From the NCBI GenBank assembly GCA_944321005.1, contig CALUJT010000156.1, positions 1-5,411 of the forward strand: 5,411 bases of DNA. Reading direction: 5' to 3'. The translations under genes and the position numbers were made by a program. Of this stretch, positions 1-5,411 are shown in pieces (positions within the stretch are counted from its first letter, which is position 1; every line of letters begins with the position of its first letter). The DNA is from an uncultured Atopobiaceae bacterium. GTDB lineage: Bacteria > Actinomycetota > Coriobacteriia > Coriobacteriales > Atopobiaceae. The notes under the pieces were generated by a model, which saw only the letters and a program-made list of their open reading frames with translations, did not search any database and was not told where the DNA came from.

Positions 1-1
1 G

Positions 2-1222
2 AGCCACCTGCGCGACAAGCTGCGCATCACCGAGGACGAGTGCGTCGAGCGCGCTATCCACTGCGTCGAGTACGCCAAGAAGTACGTGGAGGACGTCGAG
101 TTCTACGCCGAGGACGCCGGCCGTGCCGACCAGGCCTTCCTCGAGCGTGTGATCCAGGCCGTCGTCAAGGCTGGCGCCACCGTCGTGAACATCCCGGACA
201 CCACGGGCTACCAGCTGCCCGAGGACTTTGGACAGCGCATCAAGGGCCTCGCGGACAACGTCATCGGCATCGAGGACGTCATCATCTCCGTGCACACGCA
301 CAACGACCTGGGCATGGCCACGGCGCTCGCCCTCCAGGGCGTCAAGAACGGCGCCCGCCAGATCGAGTGCACGATCAACGGCCTGGGCGAGCGCGCCGGC
401 AACACCGCGCTCGAGGAAGTGGTCATGGCCATCAGGATGCACGGCGAGGAGCTCGACGCCCACACCGACATCGTGACCCAGGAGCTCACCCGCGCGAGCC
501 ACCTGGTCAGCCGCATCACGGGCATGAGCGTCCAGGCCAACAAGGCCATCGTGGGCGCCAACGCCTTCGCGCACTCCTCGGGCATCCACCAGGACGGCGT
601 CCTCAAGGCGCGCAACACCTACGAGATCATCGACCCCGCGGACGTGGGCGCCGCCGGCTCGGAGATCATCCTCTCCGCCCGCTCCGGCCACGCCGCGCTG
701 CGCCACCGCCTGGCAGAGCTCGGCTACACCTTCGAGGACGCCGAGTTCGATGAGGTCTACCAGCGCTTCCTTGAGATCGCGGACCAGAAGAAGGAGGTCT
801 ACGACGAGGACCTCGAGTCCATGGTCCAGGAGCGCCAGCGCGACGTCGCGGCGGTCTACACGCTCGAGGCGCTGCAGGTCTCCTGCGGCGACCCGCTCAT
901 CCCCACGGCCACGGCCACCATCACCGACGAGCTGGGCGTCAAGCACGTTGTCGCAGCCACCGGCACCGGTCCCGTCGATGCCGCCTACCAGGCCATCGAC
1001 AAGGTCGTGGCGGTCCACGGCGACCTCGCGGAGTTCTCCGTCAAGGCTATCACCCGCGGCATCGACGCCATCGGCGAGGTCACGGTGCGCATCACGGCCG
1101 AGGACGGCAAGGTCTACACCGGCCGCGGCGCGGACAACGACATCATCGTCTCGAGCGCCAAGGCCTACGTGAACGCCATCAACCGCATGATCCAGACCAC
1201 GCGCTCGCGCGAGGGCAAGTAA
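2..1222 (+). CDS. leuA: 2-isopropylmalate synthase, 5'-truncated by window edge
   Basis: LeuA condenses acetyl-CoA with 2-oxoisovalerate to 2-isopropylmalate, the committed step of leucine synthesis in the cytoplasm. The frame is open from base 2, giving 406 visible residues; against a usual length of about 500-550, roughly the first 100 are missing, including the N-terminal RDG metal-binding motif of the TIM barrel. Visible barrel motifs are [10 protein letters not shown] (about 107-136), VNIPDTTGY (about 185-211), the metal-binding HTHNDLG (293-313), and [16 protein letters not shown]. The linker carries [11 protein letters not shown] (about 575-607). From about 850 to the end lies the C-terminal LeuA dimer/allosteric domain, ending in the typical [18 protein letters not shown], so feedback inhibition by leucine is expected. 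An internal ATG at 86 is not the true start because homology continues upstream of it. The TAA stop is followed after 16 bases by a large hairpin (1239-1315). No frameshift or missing key residue is seen. Confidence 0.96.
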   Translation, partial: SHLRDKLRITEDECVERAIHCVEYAKKYVEDVEFYAEDAGRADQAFLERVIQAVVKAGATVVNIPDTTGYQLPEDFGQRIKGLADNVIGIEDVIISVHTHNDLGMATALALQGVKNGARQIECTINGLGERAGNTALEEVVMAIRMHGEELDAHTDIVTQELTRASHLVSRITGMSVQANKAIVGANAFAHSSGIHQDGVLKARNTYEIIDPADVGAAGSEIILSARSGHAALRHRLAELGYTFEDAEFDEVYQRFLEIADQKKEVYDEDLESMVQERQRDVAAVYTLEALQVSCGDPLIPTATATITDELGVKHVVAATGTGPVDAAYQAIDKVVAVHGDLAEFSVKAITRGIDAIGEVTVRITAEDGKVYTGRGADNDIIVSSAKAYVNAINRMIQTTRSREGK

Positions 1223-1238
1223 CGCTTCGACAGACCCG

Positions 1239-1315
1239 CCGGCCCCCGGTCCTTCTCGTCAGCGCAGGCAGCTTGCTTCGCAAGAACTCGCTGGGCGAGA
1301 AGGACCGGGGGCCGG
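1239..1315 (+). repeat. Loop-conserved hairpin element, copy 1 (forward), after leuA
   Basis: Arms 1239-1258 and 1296-1315 pair perfectly over 20 bp. Inside, CAGCG (1260-1264) pairs with CGCTG (1289-1293), and the apical hairpin is CTTGC (1272-1276), loop TTC, GCAAG (1280-1284). The asymmetric internal loop has the element's conserved ...CAG on the left and AACT on the right. The copy sits between convergent genes: 16 bases after the leuA stop and 23 bases after the toxin stop on the other strand, so a bidirectional transcript-end role is possible. There is no U-tract on either side as in a classical intrinsic terminator. The core matches copies 2-4 while the outer stem sequence is its own. 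Confidence 0.85.
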
Positions 1316-1338
1316 AGGTCCGTCAGTCGAGTCTTCGC

Positions 1339-1635
1339 CTACCGGAAGATCTCGTGGTGCGTGCCCGTGCGCTGGAGGATGGCGAGCCCGTCTCGCACCG
1401 CCCAGACGAGCAGCCAGTCTCCCACGTTGCAGACGTGGCATTCGTTGGACCCCGCCCACGCCCCGGCGAGGCGATGCATGTTGTGGTGACGCACGAGCTC
1501 CCTGCGCGACTCGAGGCTGTTCTCGAGGATGAGCGCGATGACCTCCCTGAGCGGTGTGACGTCGACGTTCTTCTTGGTGAGCTTCTTGTAGTCTCGATGG
1601 AACTTCGGGGTGAACTCGGGACGAAGGCGTGCCAT
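1339..1635 (-). CDS. yafQ: YafQ/RelE-family mRNA interferase toxin
   Basis: This 98-residue protein matches the YafQ branch of the RelE/ParE superfamily, ribosome-associated endonucleases that cut mRNA during translation and are neutralised by a DinJ/RelB antitoxin. An N-terminal helical hairpin (FHRDYKKLTKKN, about 12-23; helix to about 43) precedes the beta-sheet core. Residues aligning with the E. coli YafQ active site as I recall it are present: H54 in HRLAGAW, H67 in CHV, D73-W74 in GDWLLVW, H93 in GTHHEIF, and F97. Spacing from H67 to D73 is two residues longer than in E. coli, a small loop insertion. The start at 1635 is favoured over a longer upstream frame because GGAGG (1642-1646, minus strand) lies six bases before it and the protein then has family length. 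The start is one base past the antitoxin stop, so translation is probably coupled. It looks intact and active. Confidence 0.88.
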   Translation of the reverse strand: MARLRPEFTPKFHRDYKKLTKKNVDVTPLREVIALILENSLESRRELVRHHNMHRLAGAWAGSNECHVCNVGDWLLVWAVRDGLAILQRTGTHHEIFR

Positions 1636-1636
1636 C

Positions 1637-1912
1637 CTAGGCCTCCAGTGCCGCGAACAGCTCGGCGGCAGTGGCGTAGCCCTTGATCTCTCCGCGAGCG
1701 TGCGCCGCAAAGATCTCCTCGGTCTCTCGGATTGCCTCGAGGGACTCCTCGTTGGGCTGCTCGCCGTCAAAGGTGATGGGAATCGAGCCGGTGCGGACCA
1801 TGTAGGTCCAGAAGGCCCGCGTCACCGACGCGAGGTCCAGGCCAAAGCTCCTGGCGACCTCCGCGGCGCCAGCCTTCAGGTCCTCGTCGACGCGAATGGC
1901 ATAGCTCGTCAT
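1637..1912 (-). CDS. dinJ: DinJ/RelB-family antitoxin
   Basis: This 91-residue antitoxin is the first gene of the TA operon. Its N-terminal half is a ribbon-helix-helix DNA-binding domain: strand SYAIRVDEDLK (3-13), helix to about 24 (AGAAEVARSFGLD), turn, and second helix ASVTRAFWTYMVR (28-40), followed by the family's TGSIPITF. The acidic C-terminal half (about 50-91, with helix EESLEAIRETEEIFAAHARGE) is the part that wraps the toxin in this family. Dimeric DinJ with YafQ usually represses its own promoter; a candidate operator lies just upstream (1937-1954). The start at 1912 has AGGGAGAAG (1916-1924, minus strand) three bases upstream. The toxin gene follows after one base. The pair runs opposite to leuA and leuC, suggesting acquisition as a unit between them. 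Confidence 0.9.
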   Translation of the reverse strand: MTSYAIRVDEDLKAGAAEVARSFGLDLASVTRAFWTYMVRTGSIPITFDGEQPNEESLEAIRETEEIFAAHARGEIKGYATAAELFAALEA

Positions 1913-1936
1913 GTTCTTCTCCCTGTGCTACTGACA

Positions 1937-1954
1937 TCGTATATTGTATTACGA
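1937..1954 (-). promoter_or_regulatory. Candidate TA promoter and autoregulatory operator
   Basis: An inverted repeat, TCGTA (1937-1941) and TACGA (1950-1954) separated by eight A/T-rich bases, lies 24 bases upstream of the antitoxin start in the most AT-rich part of the window. On the minus strand it contains TACAAT (1948 down to 1943), a good -10 hexamer at a plausible distance from the ATG; no convincing -35 is visible at 17 bases. TATGAT (1962-1957) is a second possible -10. A palindrome overlapping the -10 is what RelB/DinJ-type autorepression would need. Position and symmetry are seen; the binding role is inferred. Confidence 0.5.
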
Positions 1955-1962
1955 ACATCATA

Positions 1963-2075
1963 CACCTACATGCTGCTGGGGTAGGAGCAAGCTCGCGTTA
2001 CCAAGTTGGGAACAACGACACATATCCGTTGATTTGCCAGTAAGATTTTTCCATAGAAGTCTGTATCGAGCTGCC
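1963..2075 (+). promoter_or_regulatory. AT-rich leuC upstream region, probable promoter
   Basis: This stretch between the TA operator and hairpin copy 2 is much richer in A/T than its surroundings and lies on the sense side of leuC. An inverted repeat CAACG (2013-2017) / CGTTG (2027-2031) with nine bases between could be a regulator site. Possible -35 elements are TTGATT (2029-2034) or TTGCCA (2034-2039), but only weak -10 matches (CATAGA at 2052-2057) follow at the right spacing. No leucine-rich leader peptide with a ribosome binding site, no attenuator and no T-box consensus was found. A promoter is likely because leuC is separated from leuA by an oppositely oriented operon; its exact position is unsure. 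Confidence 0.35.
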
Positions 2076-2148
2076 GTCGGCGCCGCCCTTCTCGTCCGGC
2101 GAGTCCTGCGAAGCAGCTGTCTGAGCCGGCGAGAAGGGCGGCGCCGGC
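2076..2148 (-). repeat. Loop-conserved hairpin element, copy 2 (reverse), before leuC
   Basis: Arms 2078-2094 and 2130-2146 pair perfectly over 17 bp, and a G-T wobble plus one more pair extend this to 2076-2148. Inside, CCGGC (2096-2100) pairs with GCCGG (2125-2129), and the apical hairpin is CTGC (2106-2109), loop GAA, GCAG (2113-2116). Read on the minus strand, the internal loop is TCAGACAG / GACTC, matching the family consensus. Relative to copies 1 and 3, the lower inner stem has changed A-T to G-C on both sides and the apical stem is one pair shorter on both sides, which are compensated changes. The element ends eight bases before the leuC Shine-Dalgarno region. Confidence 0.83.
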
Positions 2149-2165
2149 CCTACGGAAGGAGAGAC

Positions 2166-3422
<1,257 letters not shown>

Positions 3423-3431
3423 GTCCTGTCC

Positions 3432-3511
3432 GAGCGGCCCGAGGTTCTTCTCTCCAGCTCAAACAGCTTGCTTCGCAAGAACTCGCTGGCGAGAAGAACC
3501 TCGGGCCGCTC
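3432..3511 (+). repeat. Loop-conserved hairpin element, copy 3 (forward), after leuC
   Basis: Arms 3432-3452 and 3491-3511 pair perfectly over 21 bp, the longest of the four copies. Inside, CCAGC (3454-3458) pairs with GCTGG (3485-3489), the internal loop is TCAAACAG (3459-3466) / AACTC (3480-3484), and the apical hairpin is CTTGC (3467-3471), TTC, GCAAG (3475-3479). This copy is closest to the family consensus. It starts nine bases after the leuC stop, in the same orientation as copy 1 after leuA. A short CTCTTTCGT follows, too weak to be a convincing U-tract, so intrinsic termination is possible but not shown. Confidence 0.86.
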
Positions 3512-3767
3512 TTTCGTGCCGTGAGGCCCCGCGGCCGCGTGTCCCGCGACGGCGGCTCGTCGCCGGCGTGCGACTCGTGCCGCGTTACTTCTTTGCTGCT
3601 GGGCTGTCTGGGGTGGCGGGACATGCCGCTCGCGGCGCAATCCGGGCCCTTGGCCGCGGCGCTTGTCGCGCTCGCCGGGTTCCCCCTTCTCTGGTATCGA
3701 TATCCGGGTACTACAGTCGACGCCGAGGCCGGCTGTGACCGGCAGCTGCAGAGAGCAGGGAGGAACC
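3512..3767 (+). other. Gene-free stretch upstream of the dehydrogenase gene
   Basis: This 256-base gap between hairpin copy 3 and the next gene has no convincing coding frame. It contains a small inverted repeat GCGACG (3546-3551) / CGTCGC (3558-3563) and a T-rich patch around 3587-3600. The 3' part (about 3680-3720) is less GC-rich and includes TATCGATATC and TACAGT (4 of 6 to a -10), so the dehydrogenase promoter may lie there, but no matching -35 at proper spacing was found. The gene's ribosome binding site AGGGAGG is at 3757-3763. Confidence 0.3.
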
Positions 3768-4793
3768 ATGGAGAAGGTCAAGGTCGTTCAGTACGGCTGC
3801 GGGAAGATGTCCAAGTACATCCTGCGCTACCTGTACGAGCACGGCGCGCAGATCGTGGGCGCCATCGACGTGGACCCGGCCGTCGTGGGCCAGGACGTGG
3901 GCGACTTCGCCGGCCTGGGCGTCAAGACCGGCATCGTCATCTCCGACGACGCCGACAAGGTCCTCGACGAGTGCGACGCCGACGTGGCCGTGGTGACCCT
4001 CTTCAGCTTCATCAGCGACATCTACGACCACGTGGAGAAGTGCGTCTCGCGCGGCATCAACGTGATCACCACCTGCGAGGAGGCCATCTACCCCTGGACC
4101 ACCGCCGCGGCGCAGATCAACCGCCTCGACGCGCTTGCCAAGGAGACCGGCTGCACCGTCACCGGCAGCGGCATGCAGGACATCTACTGGATCAACATGG
4201 TGGGCATCGTCGCTGGCGGCATCCACAGGATCGAGAAGATCAAGGGCGCCTACAGCTACAACGTCGACGAGTACGGCCTGGCGCTCGCCAACGCCCACGG
4301 CTGCGACCTCACGCCCGAGGAGTTCGAGGCCAAGATCGCGCATCCCGCCGAGTTCGAGCCGTCCTACGCGTGGAACGCCGTCGAGGCCATCTGCAGCAAG
4401 CTCGGCCTCACGATCAAGTCCATCGAGCAGAGGCACGTCCCGTACGTCGCCGAGACGGACACCTACTCCGAGACCCTGGGCAAGACCATCGAGGCCGGCC
4501 GCTGCCTCGGCATGTCCGCCGTGGTCACGGCCGAGACCATGCAGGGCATCACCGTGGAGGAGGAGACCATCGGCAAGGTCTACGGCCCCGACGACGGCGA
4601 CATGTGCGACTGGTGGATCTCCGGCGAGCCCGACACCGAGTTCCACGTGGTAAAGCCCGCCACGGTCGAGCACACCTGCGCCACGATCGTGAACCGCATC
4701 CCGCAGCTGCTCGCGGCGCCGTGCGGCTACGTCACGGCCGACCAGCTCGAGCCCAACGCCTACCTCACCTACCCGATGGAGTACTACTGCTAG
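3768..4793 (+). CDS. NAD(P)-dependent amine/2,4-diaminopentanoate dehydrogenase-like oxidoreductase
   Basis: A 341-residue protein with an N-terminal Rossmann fold and a C-terminal domain resembling the 2,4-diaminopentanoate dehydrogenase (Ord)/native amine dehydrogenase family, relatives of dihydrodipicolinate reductase. Strand [11 protein letters not shown] (4-14) is the dinucleotide-binding turn; GAIDVDP (31-37) ends the second strand, where D34 suggests an NAD contact. VAVVTLFSF (73-81) and [10 protein letters not shown] (96-105) are later strands; E104/E105 lie where I recall the catalytic glutamate of amine dehydrogenases. Then [13 protein letters not shown] (134-146) stands where relatives such as Ord have, as I recall, an NPGF-like motif, so the substrate may differ. 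Length matches Ord (about 340). The start has AGGGAGG (3757-3763) four bases upstream. The gene lies between leuC and leuD, bracketed by hairpins, with its own likely terminator. None of the other ornithine-fermentation genes is visible, so a role in ornithine breakdown is not supported here; the substrate is unknown. Composition is like its neighbours. Confidence 0.8.
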   Translation: MEKVKVVQYGCGKMSKYILRYLYEHGAQIVGAIDVDPAVVGQDVGDFAGLGVKTGIVISDDADKVLDECDADVAVVTLFSFISDIYDHVEKCVSRGINVITTCEEAIYPWTTAAAQINRLDALAKETGCTVTGSGMQDIYWINMVGIVAGGIHRIEKIKGAYSYNVDEYGLALANAHGCDLTPEEFEAKIAHPAEFEPSYAWNAVEAICSKLGLTIKSIEQRHVPYVAETDTYSETLGKTIEAGRCLGMSAVVTAETMQGITVEEETIGKVYGPDDGDMCDWWISGEPDTEFHVVKPATVEHTCATIVNRIPQLLAAPCGYVTADQLEPNAYLTYPMEYYC

Positions 4794-4823
4794 GCCCCAG
4801 GGTCAGAAGCGTTCGATTTCCCG

Positions 4824-4852
4824 CGCCCCCGGCAACCCCGATGCCGGGGGCG
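4824..4852 (+). terminator. GC-rich terminator-like hairpin after dehydrogenase gene
   Basis: CGCCCCCGGCA (4824-4834) pairs perfectly with TGCCGGGGGCG (4842-4852) across a seven-base loop, 30 bases after the dehydrogenase stop. It is followed by TCCTCTGTCC, a weak pyrimidine tract rather than a true U-run. Unlike the four larger hairpins it lacks the conserved core. Position after a stop and stem strength favour a terminator, which would leave leuD needing its own promoter or read-through. Confidence 0.6.
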
Positions 4853-4860
4853 TCCTCTGT

Positions 4861-4883
4861 CCGGGCCTTACGTTAAGGCTCGG
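4861..4883. repeat. Small inverted repeat downstream of the terminator
   Basis: CCGGGCCTTA (4861-4870) and TAAGGCTCGG (4874-4883) form a 10 bp stem with one G-T wobble and a three-base loop, eight bases after the terminator stem. It has no U-tract and no conserved core. It may be a second transcript-end structure or part of the leuD control region. Confidence 0.4.
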
Positions 4884-5021
4884 AGAATAGCTCGCACACC
4901 CAGCTCCCAGCAATCCTCCCACTGACTAGAATGGCGCCAACACTATCCATCGGTGGAGGTCCGTGATGGCGCGAGCCGCGTCAGACGGTTCCTCCCCAGC
5001 AGCGCGTTCTTCTCGACCACG
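4884..5021 (+). promoter_or_regulatory. Probable leuD promoter/leader region
   Basis: This stretch lies between the terminator hairpins and copy 4 and carries no family-recognisable gene. TAGAAT (4927-4932) matches a -10 at five of six bases, without a good -35 at 17 bases. Downstream, GGAGG (4955-4959) and CCTCC (4991-4995) plus CCGT (4961-4964) and ACGG (4985-4988) can pair, enclosing GGC-GCGA-GCC with a GNRA-type loop. GGTGGAGGT also sits six bases before an ATG at 4966, but that frame runs out of phase into leuD without a stop. A structured leader for leuD is possible; no T-box or named riboswitch signature was recognised. Confidence 0.35.
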
Positions 5022-5094
5022 AGCCGCCGGGACCATTCCCGCGCGCAGTTCTTGCGCAGCAAGCTGTTTGAGCACGGGGATGGTCCCGGCGGCT
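5022..5094 (-). repeat. Loop-conserved hairpin element, copy 4 (reverse), before leuD
   Basis: Arms 5022-5041 and 5075-5094 pair over 20 bp with one T-G wobble (5037/5079). Read on the minus strand the core is TCAAACAG, CTTGC, TGC loop, GCAAG, AACT, nearly identical to copy 3; in plus coordinates the apical stem is 5051-5055 / 5059-5063. The lower inner stem is reduced to about two pairs, so this copy is the most degenerate there. The outer stem lacks the CTTCTC/GAGAAG end shared by copies 1-3. It ends 25 bases before the leuD start, mirroring copy 2 before leuC. Confidence 0.82.
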
Positions 5095-5119
5095 ACACGA
5101 GCGTACAGAAAGGACCACG

Positions 5120-5411
5120 ATGCAGTTCAAGGGAACCGTCTTCCGCTACGGGCGCGACATCGACACCGACGTCATCATTCCGGCGCGCTACCTCAACACG
5201 TCCGACCCGGCCGAGCTCGCCAAGCACTGCCTCGAGGACCTCGACCCCACGTTCGTGACGCGCGTGCAGCCCGGCGACATCGTGGTGGCCGACGAGAACT
5301 TCGGCTGCGGCTCCTCCCGCGAGCACGCCCCCGTGGCCATCAAGGCGGCGGGCGTCTCCTGCGTGATCGCCAAGAGCTTCGCGCGCATCTTCTACCGCAA
5401 CTCGATCAACA
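5120..5411 (+). CDS. leuD: 3-isopropylmalate dehydratase small subunit, 3'-truncated by window edge
   Basis: LeuD is the swivel-domain subunit that pairs with LeuC to form isopropylmalate isomerase. The first 97 residues are visible, against a usual length of about 160-170 for the short class. Hallmarks are the N-terminal [15 protein letters not shown] (11-25), the substrate-recognition loop YLNT (24-27), [21 protein letters not shown] (51-71), and [25 protein letters not shown] (73-97). As I recall, isopropylmalate isomerases of this class carry YL-x-T here while homoaconitases differ, which supports the leucine assignment. The start at 5120 is preceded by GAAAGGA (5108-5114) with five bases spacing and follows hairpin copy 4. 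It is separated from leuC by the dehydrogenase gene, unusual because the two subunits are generally adjacent. The remainder lies beyond the right edge. Confidence 0.95.
   Translation, partial: MQFKGTVFRYGRDIDTDVIIPARYLNTSDPAELAKHCLEDLDPTFVTRVQPGDIVVADENFGCGSSREHAPVAIKAAGVSCVIAKSFARIFYRNSIN

Noticed and set aside
1239..1315. Hairpin copy 1 as an ordinary rho-independent terminator
   Set aside because: There is no U-tract on either strand and the core is shared with copies lying before start codons, so simple termination does not explain the family, although it may contribute here.
1970..1984. Tiny frame Met-Leu-Leu-Gly as a leucine attenuation leader peptide
   Set aside because: No Shine-Dalgarno precedes it, it has only two leucine codons, and no terminator/antiterminator pair with a U-tract follows.
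1944..2165. N-terminal extension of LeuC to an ATG at 1944
   Set aside because: The extra 74 codons cross the TA operator, the promoter region and hairpin copy 2, show no homology, and lack a ribosome binding site; the ATG at 2166 has one.
3622..3767. Hydrophobic, leucine-rich start of a frame ([17 protein letters not shown]) before the dehydrogenase
   Set aside because: It has no ribosome binding site and no stop before running out of phase into the dehydrogenase gene; likely chance.
3711..4673. Long minus-strand open frame opposite the dehydrogenase
   Set aside because: Antisense shadow with biased composition and no ribosome binding site or family motif.

Overview
The window reads as part of a chromosomal leucine-biosynthesis locus from a high-GC anaerobic bacterium. 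Strong G/C bias at third codon positions, a short (about 420-residue) 'type 2' LeuC paired with a separate small LeuD, a DinJ/YafQ addiction module and a 2,4-diaminopentanoate/amine-dehydrogenase-like protein would fit a gut or oral Coriobacteriia member (Olsenella, Atopobium or Collinsella-like). That placement is inference from style, not a database match.

Layout, left to right. The 3' four-fifths of leuA (2-isopropylmalate synthase) runs off the left edge. It is followed by a large hairpin element (copy 1) and by a two-gene toxin-antitoxin operon on the minus strand: DinJ/RelB-type antitoxin, then YafQ-type toxin. An AT-rich stretch holds the outward-facing TA promoter/operator and probably the leuC promoter. 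A second hairpin (copy 2) ends just before the leuC ribosome binding site. leuC (isopropylmalate dehydratase large subunit) is complete and is followed at once by hairpin copy 3. A 256-base gene-free stretch leads to a complete NAD(P)-dependent amine/diaminopentanoate dehydrogenase-like gene, which ends at a GC-rich terminator-like hairpin. A short leader region and hairpin copy 4 then precede leuD (small subunit), which is cut by the right edge.

How it works together. LeuA condenses acetyl-CoA with 2-oxoisovalerate; LeuC and LeuD together isomerise 2-isopropylmalate to 3-isopropylmalate. leuA, leuC and leuD share a strand but are split apart by two inserts (the TA module and the dehydrogenase), so they do not form the usual tight operon.

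The most striking feature is a family of four hairpins of 73-80 bases. Each has a 19-21 bp outer stem whose sequence differs almost completely between copies yet stays paired, around a roughly 35-base core conserved in sequence and fold (consensus TCARACAG, a small CTTGC-TTC-GCAAG hairpin, AACTC). Copies 1 and 3 lie in forward orientation right after the leuA and leuC stop codons. Copies 2 and 4 lie in reverse orientation right before the leuC and leuD ribosome binding sites. Each insert is therefore bracketed by an inverted pair. I do not recognise this as a named element.
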